Below, piece after piece: positions 45,541-56,228 of a DNA stretch of 64,000 nucleotides; positions within the stretch are counted from its first letter, which is position 1; each line of letters begins with the position of its first letter. Origin of the DNA: Cylicocyclus nassatus. Lineage: Eukaryota > Nematoda > Chromadorea > Rhabditida > Strongylidae. The notes below the pieces were generated by a model. It saw nothing but the letters and a program-made list of their open reading frames with translations. It had not been told where the DNA came from and searched no databases. Where the stretch lies: assembly GCA_958299035.1 (NCBI GenBank), contig CATQJL010000001.1, positions 51,400,461 to 51,464,460 on the forward strand, in the 5' to 3' direction. Made by a program: the position numbers and the translations under genes.

Positions 45541-46217
45541 CAGGGTGTCCCAAAAAAATGTGAACACTGTTTGATCGTTGATAACTCTCTTGCCTTCATG
45601 TCTTTTGCCGAGCTTGAGACACCATTCTATAGAGCGAGGTACAGCTTAGATCAACAGTATGGAGCGAATCGTCGATCTCTCTTCATTACTGTGGGATTAC
45701 GGTACAAACTTCGACAAGGATTTTAGGCCATTGGGGGCTATATCCTGACTCGGAACAAAGCCAAACAAGCCAAGAATTTTTATACTACGGTAATGGGAGA
45801 CGCTGATTCCGAATATGAAATTTTTACTTCACTATGATGCTTCTTTTCAAGGTTATCCCAGGTAAATCGTAATAAGTGAATTTCCAGCATTTGTCAGAAA
45901 AGTGATTACACGTTAAAACAGCCAAAAACACTCGTAAAAAATTGTGTAGTGGAATCAGCGTGCGCGAAAACCCTAGTACACGATTTTTCAGATTTTTTAA
46001 AAAAATTTTGTCAAGTGGCATCGTCCACAATGGATCCACATGCTAGAAGTTCATACCGTAATCCTACAGTAACGAAGAGCGATCGGTGATTTGCTCCATA
46101 CTACAAATCTAAGTTGGTCCTCGCTCAATAAAATGGTGCCTAAAGGTCGGCGAAAGACATGAAAGCAAGGGAGTTATTAACGATCAAACAGTGTTCACAT
46201 TTTTTTGGGACACCCTG
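45541..46217. mobile_element. Tc1/mariner-type MITE, copy 2
   Basis: CAGGGTGTCCCAAAAAAATG at the left and catttttttgggacaccctg at the right, TA on both sides (45539-45540, 46218-46219). The arms are inverted copies for about 170 bases. Same family as 1585-2250. Inserted in the interior of the BEL element. Confidence 0.9.
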
Positions 46218-46440
46218 TATTTTCTCAACTCAAAATTGACCCGGGCAGATCCGATGAAGAAAAAGAGACGACGACGAAAGGCGAAGCCACATTACGGAAG
46301 AGCAACGAGCAACCCATACAACTGTTACCGTAAACTCTCTTCCCGTCTATAGCTTCCATTAGTATATCTAAGTCCACACAATTCTATGCATTTGTTGTAT
46401 CTGTGCCTACCAGATTAACTTCATGCTTGCTCGCCCGGAG

Positions 46441-46489
46441 TGTTGATAATCTATGAATCATCACCCTCAACAACCAATCTAATAGCTTA
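46441..46489 (+). repeat. Partial LTR copy
   Basis: TGTTGATAATCTATGAATCATC..AATAGCTTA matches the first 49 or so bases of the LTR. It is preceded by gcttgctcgcccgga, as is the true 3' LTR at 46812. It is cut off by the foldback MITE at 46490. Probably a tandem duplication of the LTR junction. Confidence 0.7.
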
Positions 46490-46694
46490 GGGATCGTTCA
46501 GACCGCGCACAAAGGCGCACGAAGGCGCACGAAGGCGCACGAAGGCGCATGAAGGCGCACAAAGGCACACGAAGGCCCCGTATGTTTGTCTTCATTATCG
46601 ATTAAATTGAAAAACAAGCCTTCGTGCGCCTTTGTGCGCCTTCGTGCGCCTTCGTGCGCCTTTGTGCGCCTTTGTGCGCGGTCTGAACGATCCC
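46490..46694. mobile_element. TTA-target foldback MITE with 10-bp tandem arms
   Basis: GGGATCGTTCAGACCGCG at the left and its exact complement at the right; TTA at 46487-46489 and 46695-46697. Each arm is built of about six tandem copies of the 10-mer GGCGCACGAA (variants with AAAG or ATGAA), so the whole element could fold as a slipped hairpin around a spacer of about 55 bases. Confidence 0.9.
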
Positions 46695-46811
46695 TTACAC
46701 TCATGAACACAGCTATACCTCAATTTCTAAGTACAAAGCTTTTAGAAGGTTTTGATTGTATTTATTTATCTACATTTCAGCAGATTTCGCCTCCTCCTTG
46801 CTCGCCCGGAA

Positions 46812-47931
46812 TGTTGATGATTCATGTATAGGGCATACCAGCCACCATCGGTCGTGGGTACCCGAGGTTGCGAAAGCGCGACGGGCCAGCGCAAATTAGT
46901 ACCCAAGCGCGAAAGCGTCGTTGTATCTGTGGCTAGGGTTGAATATTGTTCTTTTTAGCTAATTTGTACATAGCCTTCTCTTGCGTATATGATGAACTTC
47001 ATTTCGTACTCAACTGCATGTTGGAATATCTTGTTTTCCGTATTTCACGCGAAATGAGAAGCATAAACACACTGAAACTTCTTTTCTTTCAAATCAATAA
47101 TGGAAAAGGTAATTCGGCTTTATGCGACTCTGACTTGAATTCGACACTTTGATCACATGCCAAATCCTAGATTAGGAGACTTCAGAACGTTGCACACGTT
47201 GTTTATCAAACTTGTACTCGTTTCTCATCTAATCTTAGTAGTAAACCAACTGAATGGGGTAAAGAACATGTAACATTTTCACATCATACTTGTGCAAAGC
47301 GTGCTCGAGTCTTCTCAACTCGGAATAGATGATAATTTCCTGCTATGCATGAGCAAAATGTGCGCGTTCACCGTTCCTGCTTGAATATTTTTCATTCAAA
47401 CAGCGCCATCATCTGAAATATCTAGTAATCGATACAGGTACGAAATCTAATGCCTAAAAAGAGAATATAAGGTAAACACAAGATGAATCAATATCATGAC
47501 TCTAAGAACAAGGCTCGCTTTCGCGCTCGAGTGAAATCTCCTTTACTGTCATCGCGCGCGCGCGCTGCCTCTTCCCCTGGGTATCCGCGACCGATGGTGG
47601 TTGGTATGCCCTATATCATCATCTCAGCAATTCTATAATCCCAATAACTTACGGTATTCCCCACAGACTATCCCCAACCGCTTATATTCAAGTGCCGAAA
47701 CACTCACCGTGAGTGGCACTTATCTTCCAGGGGCCGCGCCAAGCCGCGGCATCCTCTTTCTTGCATATATTTCTTGGACAGTCCGATTGTGCACGGGTCA
47801 GCTCCGCCTTACTACCTATATAAGGAGCCCCCGATTGTACTATAGGTTGCTCCCCCCTGTATAACACCGGGTTCGTCTCAATAAATATTCCAACGACTCC
47901 GCTATCGACAGCGAGACATTGGTTTCCACCA
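46812..47931 (+). repeat. 3' LTR of BEL element, interrupted
   Basis: Starts TGTTGATGATTCATGTA, resumes at 47614 after the insertion (TATCATCATCTCAG) and ends TTTCCACCA. Without the insertion it is 335 bp, 12 bp longer than the 5' LTR, with an extra ccaggggccgcg segment near 47727. Confidence 0.85.
46829..47613. mobile_element. TA-target MITE inside the 3' LTR, 785 bp
   Basis: TAGGGCATACCAGCCACCAT at the left is the exact complement of the right end (atggtggttggtatgcccta). The intact 5' LTR shows the empty site, and comparison gives a TA duplication (46827-46828, 47614-47615). The interior is mostly unrelated between halves; (CG)n-rich near 47554-47566. No transposase ORF. Confidence 0.88.
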
Positions 47932-49188
47932 GAAGTTCTGACCGCGAGGATCGGACACCACTGCCAACACGCGCCGTTAGGTAAAGCGCTTGCCCCACTG
48001 CAAGTTCACCATTGTAAAATTGTTGCCCTCGCAATATTTCAGCTGTGCCACAAGTAGTCCGCAACGTTTGAGCAGTCCGTGCGGTCAATGAATCGACGAT
48101 AAAAGCCAATGTGGCTCTGATTTTGATTGTCTCTGATCGACGTTGGAGGAGATTTTAGCCATAGTCAATTGCGTGAGGTAACCTTATGATATGAATGAAT
48201 TCACTACCAACTCTTAAACGATTTTGCTATAAGATTTGCGATCGATTTGCGTGATCGAAGTTGGTATAAATGTTCAGGCACCTCTTGTAGAGCTCACTTT
48301 GCCCCGTCGGAGTATGGTCCAGAACTTATTTTCAGTAGGAAAAATATGGCTTACGGCGTTTTGACTTGATTTGGTGCAAGAATGATGCATCAACCTGGTG
48401 TTCTTAGAAAGATACAGCTCACTTAATCTTGAAAATCACTCAAATTCAAGGGACTGACTTGAAAAGCAAACTTGCTTCCAGGATGAGATTCTTTATCCGG
48501 TATATAGTAAATATCGACTGGTCCATGAGAACAAACCTACAATACTCGTGAATCTAGCAGCGCTATTTTTCAATGTGTGTGCTTGGCAGTCCGAGAAAAT
48601 TTATTCGGAGGGGGGATTAGGATCTATGAAATGATTGAAAAGGGGGTAGATTCTGTAGTGAAAAGGCGTAGAGTTAGCCACCTTACAACCTTTTTTGAAA
48701 TGCTTACCATTTTGGTCGGCTTATAACGTCAGAATTATTGAAAAGGGACATGACGGGAGAACTGAAACTTCAATTTGAAAATGGTTATGGGCCCGCGAAA
48801 AATTCGAAAAGCATCCCAAATTTTTTGAAGGGAACCCTCCTTCCCGAACAAAACTTCTCGGATCGCCGCTTGAGTGTGCTGATTTTGATGTCAATTTGGC
48901 ACAATTGAATGTTTGCAAGGCTACATCCACGATTAATTCAGCCTTCATATCATATGGAAGCATTAATATGAGTAAGTGTGTAGAAATATGGGAAGTTCAT
49001 TTGCCAAAGGTATGATTTGTTGAGGTCAACTCGCAATTCTCCCTTTATGCAAGTCTACGAGCGTATGAGTTGTTCGAATCATGGGAATTCAATACATATT
49101 TCCACATTTCCCGCTGTTCCCGCTTAAGCACCCTTTACCGCAAATTTGCAGCTGCAATCATGGATCTGTAGTCTTTTCTGGACTTTAG
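47932..49188. other. Stretch without recognisable gene
   Basis: Follows the BEL 3' LTR without a matching target duplication. No family motifs, exon chain or repeat ends were recognised. Confidence 0.35.
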
Positions 49189-49192
49189 TTAA

Positions 49193-51293
49193 AGGCAGCG
49201 TCCAGGTAAGTCTGGAGGGGATCTCACGTGGACAGTAATTTTGGGGCCCTAACTGAGCCACTGCCCAACCGGCAGCTCAGGTAGTGCTCTAGCGGCTGAG
49301 ATATTTCCCTCGAAATTGGACTCCGGGATCGTATTTCGCATGGATTCATGGCGTAACCCGTGGGTCCTCGCGCGAAACTGCCATGAATTCATACTAGTGC
49401 GGTCCTGGAGTCCAGTTTGGAGGCGTACAATACCGCTCTCAGAACATGCAAAATTTCCGTGAATGTATTGGAACTCCTGGAATTCCGCGAAGGTCCGGGA
49501 CATTCCCGGAATTTCGCAACATTTCGGGATTTTCGCAAAATTCCAGGAATTTCGCGAAATTCCAGGAATTTCGCGAAATCAACGCGAATCACGCAAGCTA
49601 CGCAGCGCTATAACTTTCTTCGGAACGAATATATTCTGAATCCGAAAGCAGCATTGTGTTCAGCTCATCAAGGCGAATCTTCTAATGTACAACATGTGCT
49701 TGCTATTTCGAATTCAGTGTTCTTAAAACTTTCTGCAGACGTCTCTTCGCAAAGGTGCAAAGCGACGCGTATTTTCCCAGTAGGTTCCAGAAGGGATCCT
49801 TCGATAGTACTTTTTCTGTAGATTATGGCGCGCCAAGAGCCGCACATTCCTTTTCAAAGTTAGTAGAAAAGCTGGTGAATTCTGGAAAAAGCATGGCGTT
49901 CTAAATTTTTCTCACCATAACCCTAAAATATGAAGCTCTTTAACTAAGCAGATATGATTTTCAAATCAGTTCAATTCGCTTGATGAATCTTCCCGCGTTG
50001 GCTTCGATAGTTAGACAGATCTGAGCTCTAGCGCGCGGTTCCTATTGATTTCAACCTGTATAAGAAAGCGGGCAAGGTTTCTGACAGATACGCGAGAAGT
50101 GCGGGCAAAGTTACGCACTTTCGTAGTGCAGTTACAGTCACCTCACCATATTACTGCAAAAAGACCATGTATTCCCCAAAGACCACAATTTTCGTAAAGA
50201 GCGTGTCCGAAAACTTCTGCAAGCGAAGTTTCCCTGCAATTCGAGATCATCGACATTTTGCCCAAAATCCACCGACGAGCTTCCGGAGCGTAAAACGAGA
50301 AAAAATGGAATAATCCGAACATATCGGAAAACTTGCTCGTAGAGGTTATTTGACCCGCTGATTACGAAAATCATATCTGCTTAGTAAAAGAGCTTCATAT
50401 TTTAGGGTTATGGTGAGAAAAATTTGGAACGACATGCTTTTTCCAGAATTCACCAGCCCTTCTACTTCCTTTGAAAAGGAATGTGCGGCTCTTGGCGCGC
50501 CATAATCTACAGAAAAAGTACTATCGAAGGATCCCTTCTGGAACCTACTGGGAAAATACGCGTCGCTTTGCACCTTTGCGAAGAGACGTCTGCAGAAAGT
50601 TTCAAGAACACTGAAATCGAAATAGCAAGCACATGTTGTATAATGAGCTGAACACAACGCTGCTTTCGGATTCAGAATATGTTTATTCCGAAGGAAGTTG
50701 CGGCGAGTAGAATTTGGAAACGCGTTATTTTTTCAGAACTCACCAACGCTTTTATCTCTTTTAGAATAAAATTCTGCGGCCACTTTCTAGCGCACTGTAA
50801 TCTACAGAAAGGGTACTATCGAACAGTGCTTACTGGTATCCTTTATGTTGGATACGCGCTGCGTTATATCCTTGCGAAACGGCCTTCTCAGAAGAATTTG
50901 AGAAAACTGGAAACGGGATATCGAGGACATGCTGTATATGGAAAAATTCGCTTTGATGAGGCGAACACAACGCTGCTTTCGGATTCAGAATATATAAGGA
51001 AGTTATGGCGCTGCGTAGTTTGCGCGATTCGCGTTGATTTCGCGAAATTTGTGGAATTTCGCGAAATTCCCGAAATGTCGCGAAATTCCGGGAATGTCGC
51101 GGACCTTCGCGGAAATCCGGGAATTCCGCGACATTCATGGAAATTTTGCACGTTCTGAGAGCGGTATTGTATATGTCAGCCGTTAGTGAGTCACCTGCAC
51201 TGCCGCTTGGACAGTGCAGGGGACTGAATTAGAGCCCCAAAATTACTTTCCACGTAAAATCGGCATAAGTCCAGATCTGCCTGGACGCTGCCT
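49193..51293. mobile_element. TTAA-family element, 2.1 kb, palindrome-rich
   Basis: AGGCAGCGTCCAGG at the left and CCTGGACGCTGCCT at the right; flanks TTAA (49189-49192) and TCAA (51294-51297). Arms: 49427-49960 is inverted at both 50345-50690 and about 50935-51170. Both outer arms contain arrays of the self-complementary 18-mer GGAATTTCGCGAAATTCC and variants (49490-49580, 51050-51130). No transposase was seen. Confidence 0.8.
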
Positions 51294-51297
51294 TCAA

Positions 51298-53047
51298 CGG
51301 AAACTCTTGAATTTAACATGAAAACCAAAAAGGCGACATTTATTCGTAGTCACCGAGGAATACAGCAAGTTCATACAGTCTGTCCCCCAGAGAGGTTCCC
51401 GTGTGTTAACCACAGCGCACTCAGTCTTCCTCCTTTCCCTCTTTTTGACATGTTCTTGAACAAATTCAAGGCATTTTCTTAAAGTGAAAGTCTCAAAACA
51501 ATTGAAACAGCAATTTGTTATGCAATCAATAATACCTATGAGGATTTTTTCGGGAGATAAATGTTATATGTATGTCTAATGTAGGCAGTAAACGCGTGGC
51601 GAATTTGAAGGTTTGCAGATTTTTTTGAGTGAAGATCTGACTGAACTTTCTAAATCTTCTGATTTTCCTTTCATATTTCAAAAGCAACAAGTTTTTGCGG
51701 TTGTTCGAATGCCGTCTCGTAGAGCTTGCTTTGCCATATCTGCATTGTGTTTCCTATATTACGTAGGACGGGGAAAACTGCTACTTTTCTATTTTGCCTC
51801 TTGAGATATGACGCGGAAAGAGATAGATTCCTTTTTACTCTCTATACTCAAGCGAGACACCTAAATTAGAGCAAAATAAATTCGATTTGGAACATCCCCA
51901 TTCCGTTCATCGTGTGAAAGTTAACAGCGAGGAGAGCATCAATAATGCGCCAAACCTATCAAATTCCAATCAAGGAGGCCTCTAGCGCCTAATCTCTTCT
52001 ATAATATCCTGTACTGATCAGTGAGCCAAGATTCCTTCTAAACAAGAAAAGCATGGTTCAGACCGGATGCGAAATCAAGGAGCTATTTTCCTCCTTTCTC
52101 GATCTGTCAGCTGGATCTAGAGCTTTGCCTCAAAACTCTAGATCCTAGCAAAATGTAACTTCCGAGCAAAATTGAATTCGAGAGTTTTGTGTGAATTGCT
52201 AAAATTTAACTTCACCTTGGGATTCATTTGAACATAAAAAGATCCTCATGAATCATACTAGCTTAAGCTCTATCGGAAAGGTACATTTTCGGGGGAAGCG
52301 GTCAAGAGGCGCGATTTCTCCGGCTGTCACCAGCTCAAAACTCCAGTTTAGTGCTATGCGAGTCTTCAGAAATCTATCTATCATGACTTATAATAACGAG
52401 CTAAGAGTGTTTACGTGTATTTGTGGGTTTGTCTGTCTGTCTGTAACGAAATTCACAGAACGAGTCCCAAACAAGGTTTCAAGCCGCAATTTTTTGCACA
52501 ACACGCACACCCACCATCCAGATTCACCATGTCAAAGCACGAGCAGATCCGTTGAGTAGGTCCCTCAAAAATCGCACCTTAAACGGATCCACTCAACGTC
52601 TGGCGCGCAATGTTGGGTCCGTATTACCACTTATTGCAAAGTCGTGATTATGTTTGGCAAGTGAATGTGCAAGCCATGATCTTTAGCCCAAAAACAGTGA
52701 TAGAAGTCTACTACTCCACGAATACGGCGCCAAAACGAATTATTTGCGCAAATGGTCAGTTTGCCAGGTTTTTACCTGAGCATTTGAGAAGATTCTTGCA
52801 CAGGGATGTAGCTCACCGTGGATATTATCCTTAAGGCGACTACCAAGCCATGAAATAATTCAAAAGTGTTCTAATTCTGCATTTGTTCTTCATCTTCCAA
52901 AGTTTCATCACGCAAAATATCGATCTCACACGGAAAAGCTTTCGGAATGAGTAGTTGTTTACGATTTATTCGTGAAGGCGGGCATTACACGGTATGTTTC
53001 AATGCTATGTTAAGCGGGAAAGAGTACATGGCATATAGATAGAAGAG
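51298..53047. other. Stretch without recognisable gene
   Basis: No exon chain or element ends recognised. A short (GTCT)n run occurs near 52432-52443, reminiscent of the Helitron leader, but without other Helitron features. Confidence 0.35.
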
Positions 53048-53085
53048 CCAGTGCGAGCCTCTGCGAAGCAGAGGTGACGCACTGG
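53048..53085. repeat. 38-bp hairpin
   Basis: CCAGTGCG..CCTCTGC GA AGCAGAGG..CGCACTGG: an interrupted perfect stem directly followed by TATATATATAAAA. It could be the 3' hairpin of one element or the 5' edge of the next Helitron-like element. Confidence 0.6.
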
Positions 53086-54317
53086 TATATATATAAAACT
53101 CAAAGTTTGTGCAACTCTTGACCGCAAGTTTTTTATAGGCTCCTTTGCGCGTGAACCGATTGAGCTGAAATTTTGCATATGTATGTTTTCGATCCCGTAG
53201 ATGGCTTTAGGCTACTTTTTGAAGCGATTCGCTGGATCCTTCTATTGATTTATTGATTTCGACACTTTGCAATGAAAGTGAAGTCTTATCAACTACTATC
53301 ACATCCCATGCACATTTTGGTGCAAACAATGGCAGACAAGCTCATTCTTCTTTTGCGGTCAGAAGGACGCGGTACTTCCAGATGATGCTGCTTTGAGGTA
53401 GGCATTTGCGATACAACGCACTGTGCAGGCGGATATAGGCTGCGGGACCGCAGAAGGAAAGGGGGGGGGGGAAGTAGAAACGCACCAGAAGCGGGATGAA
53501 CAAAGCTCGGCACAGCTGGCACCGGGTCAAGCTGGAATCATTTTTTTGGACGACAGCAAAGGGGATATCGTTTTTCCGGGTTCCGAGGCGGAGAAGAGCC
53601 GAATGCCGCCGGCATGCTGTCCATCAAACAAACAAAGAGTTTGTTTTCAGCCAAAACAGCCAAAACGCATATGACACCAAATTTGATGTGTGTATTTGCG
53701 TTGAGGAACTCGAAGTATGGCCCAAAAATTTATGAAAAATGTGAATAAAAGCTGTGCTGAACTTTTTTCTGAATTAGCTGGCACCGTGCCAGCTGGGTGC
53801 CAGCTGAGCTGGCACCGACACTTTGCTCACATAAGTTTCATACTTTTTTACATAAAATGTATCTACACCGTAAAAGTTTACATACAGAAAACAAACAGTT
53901 TCATAATGTTATCTTTTCAGCGTTTTATAGCCATTTGAAAATCACTCGGTCTGCTCCGCAATGAAAAAGTTGGCTGCTTCTGCTTCTCGAGATGTGATTC
54001 AACCATTTGAAAAGCTCAAAAAGCTGTGAAAAGTTGCTTCATGTAATCAGCATGCATGAAAACCCTACTACGTACTTTTACATAATTTAAAATTAATGAC
54101 GGGTCTTCAAAATAGGTCAAAGGGGACTTTGTACGAGTTCAAGATCAAACGGGACTGGACTTCGTTTTGAGATTTCCCTGGTGACAGCTTCTGCCGAGCC
54201 CCGGGTATGAAAGATGGAAAGGCGTAGGTTTCGAAGCAGAACACATATTTTATGCGCTTCCTCTTTTCCCTCTGGCTCCGTGGCTCATGAACCGGACAAG
54301 ACCGGGTTGCCAGCTAG
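53086..54317 (+). mobile_element. Helitron-like non-autonomous element, composite
   Basis: The right end ACCGGGTTGCCAGCTAG|T matches the 3' terminus of the Helitrons at 29261-30228 and 59332. The left part (tatatatataaaactcaaagtttgtg..gtgaaccgattgagctg..taggctacttttt) parallels the Helitron leader but is diverged and lacks an obvious TC start. hAT-family blocks (aaaggggatatcgttttt, tcaaaggggactttg) are embedded, and a G run lies at 53461-53470. Confidence 0.6.
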
Positions 54318-54522
54318 TTATCACATAAAGTGCATTGGATTACAATCTGTCTTTGGTTACCACTCGCCGAGTATGATGGCTTTTGCTGGAAAATGAGCCG
54401 AACTATTTACTTGTTCTTAGCTGCATTTTCATGGGTTTTTGACAATTACTCTTTTGTATTGATTCCAAGGTAGCAAGATTGGGCAACCCATGCAACTCCA
54501 AAATATATCTCCTTTTAAAATG

Positions 54523-54882
54523 TCAGTACTTTTTTAATGTTATAAAACACTTATTATGTGCTTTTTGACGTCCATCTGGCAATAAAAATCGCGCCTCTTG
54601 ACATACACCCCCGTTTTCGGCACCCTGTGCATCTTGCCGTGGTAGCGTAAGCAAACTGCACCACTTACAGCAAGCTAAGTTCGTAGCGTTTTCAGAAACC
54701 ATCGAAATAACAGAAATTTGTCCGAATTCAGTCGATGGTGTGTCTTTCGCTGATGCCACAACTTTCTGCCACCTTGCCGTATTTTCAATTTCGCTATTCA
54801 AAAGCTCAGCAGGTCGGCTTTCAAAAAAGTCGTCTAACCAGCCTTCAAGATCGTCTTCAGATTCGAAACAAGCATCGTTCAT
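54523..54882 (-). CDS. Unassigned 119-codon ORF
   Basis: Minus strand, starts MNDACFESEDDLEGWLDDFF and continues through ESRPAELLNSEIENTARWQK to a stop after ITLKKY. The acidic N-terminus, balanced amino-acid usage and two CxxC-like cysteine groups (LACCKWCSL) look coding. No family was recognised. It lies in a transposon-rich region between a Helitron-like element and PIF-type MITEs, so it may be a fragment of a transposon gene rather than a host gene. Confidence 0.4.
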   Translation of the reverse strand: MNDACFESEDDLEGWLDDFFESRPAELLNSEIENTARWQKVVASAKDTPSTEFGQISVISMVSENATNLACCKWCSLLTLPRQDAQGAENGGVCQEARFLLPDGRQKAHNKCFITLKKY

Positions 54883-55161
54883 ATGGTTTCAAGAAGAGCG
54901 GGACACGTGATCATCTAGTGAGGCGAGGTCTGAGGAGTACAAGACGGTTTTGACGTCGTTTGCCGTACGGAGCCATTTTTTGTCATGCAAAAAACTCAAT
55001 GGACCTGTATTTTGAGTCTTTTTTTAGTAGGGATTCGTTTAGAGTGCAAATGGGTTGCGTACGGCATGATCGACTGTTTTGGTTCTGTCTAGCAATTTTC
55101 AGGCAAAACCTCCTGCCCGTCCTGCAAAAAGTCTGTTCAGGGGGCACCCCATGAACTCTTA

Positions 55162-55873
55162 GGGCCGCATGCACTAACATTGCCGCGGGGAGGGGATCGC
55201 AGCTTAGAAGAAAGCTTTGTATTTCGAAACTCCAGTTACCTGGATTTCACCTTGTGTACCTATCTGTAAGTATTCCTACTACCCTTCACTATGAACATGT
55301 TGAAGAGGGGCGAGAAGCTAAATAAACCACATTTACCAGCTTTTGCATGATCCCTGATGATCTCTGGCGCTTTTCTTTAAAGTCATTTTTCTTTCTCCGA
55401 AGTTAACGAAAAACCCCCAAAGTTGTGCGTATTATCTAACCCGACAGTGCTAAGCATGTTAATGAAAGAACAAGTGATGTTTTGAAGTCATGAAATTTTC
55501 GATGATCCACAGGTCGAAATTTGAGGTTTACCGAATTGTTCGACTTTTCAAAAACTCATTTGTTCTCATCAGCAACATGCTTAACACTGTTATGTTAGAT
55601 GTTCAGTACAACTTTGGAAGGTTTTTGTCAACTTCGGAGAAAGAAAAATGACTTTAAAGAAAAGCGCCGGGGATTATCAGGGATCATACAAAAGCTGGAA
55701 AATGCGGTTCTTACAGCTTCTCACTCCTGTTCAACATATTCATAGTGAAGGGTAGTAGGAATACTTACGGATAGGCACACAACGTGAAATCCAGATATCT
55801 GGAGCTTTAGAATATGAAGCTTTCTTTTAAGCTGCAATCCCCTCCCCAGCGGGGAGGTTAGTGCATGCGGCCC
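55162..55873. mobile_element. TTA-target foldback MITE, 712 bp
   Basis: GGGCCGCATGCACTAACATT at the left and its complement ending gcatgcggccc at the right; TTA at 55159-55161 and 55874-55876. Copy of 34692-35398 with the same long arms (agaaagaaaaatgactttaa, ctacccttcactatgaaca). Confidence 0.9.
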
Positions 55874-55876
55874 TTA

Positions 55877-56225
55877 GGCCCGTATGCACGTACATCCCCG
55901 AAAAAAAAGGGGAGGGGATCTGAGAGGGGAAGCGCCATATCTCGCTGCTTTAGATATCTTTCTTCCTTCTTCTCTATCGTACTTATAAAGGTTCTCATAC
56001 CTTATACCTGCGCATAATGGATGCCAAGTTACTGCTATACAAGATTAAATATTCATTACTTCTTCCGATCCCCTGGGGATCCCCAGGGGATCATCTCACA
56101 TTTTCAAAATCATTTATCTTCCTGAAAAATCAATGAAAACGCTACAAACGCCTAACAACTTAACAACCACGCTTCTCCTCTCAGATCCCCTCCCCTCCCC
56201 GCGGGGATGTACGTGCATACGGGCC
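55877..56225. mobile_element. TTA-target foldback MITE, 349 bp
   Basis: GGCCCGTATGCACGTACATC at the left, gatgtacgtgcatacgggcc at the right; TTA at 55874-55876 (shared with the previous element) and 56226-56228. The arms carry ggggaggggatctgagagg and its complement; the centre contains the palindrome gatcccctggggatc. Confidence 0.9.
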
Positions 56226-56228
56226 TTA

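Larger units (their letters stand above)
42202..47931 (+). mobile_element. Decayed BEL/Pao LTR retrotransposon
   Basis: Two LTRs of the same family (42202-42524 and 46812-47931, the latter split by a 785-bp insertion) frame a 4.3-kb interior with BEL/Pao-type gag and aspartic protease remnants in order, all frame-broken. No reverse transcriptase, RNase H or integrase was seen, so pol has been deleted. The flanks (AATTC left, GAAGT right) do not match, so the original 5-bp duplication is lost or the LTRs come from different copies. Insertions: a Tc1/mariner MITE (45541-46217), a TTA-target foldback (46490-46694) and a TA-target MITE (46829-47613). Confidence 0.85.

Noticed and set aside
46498..46710. 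Repeat-rich ORF (arginine/histidine-like decapeptides)
   Set aside because: Produced by the 10-bp tandem arms of a foldback MITE; read-through is a consequence of the repeat, not evidence of coding.
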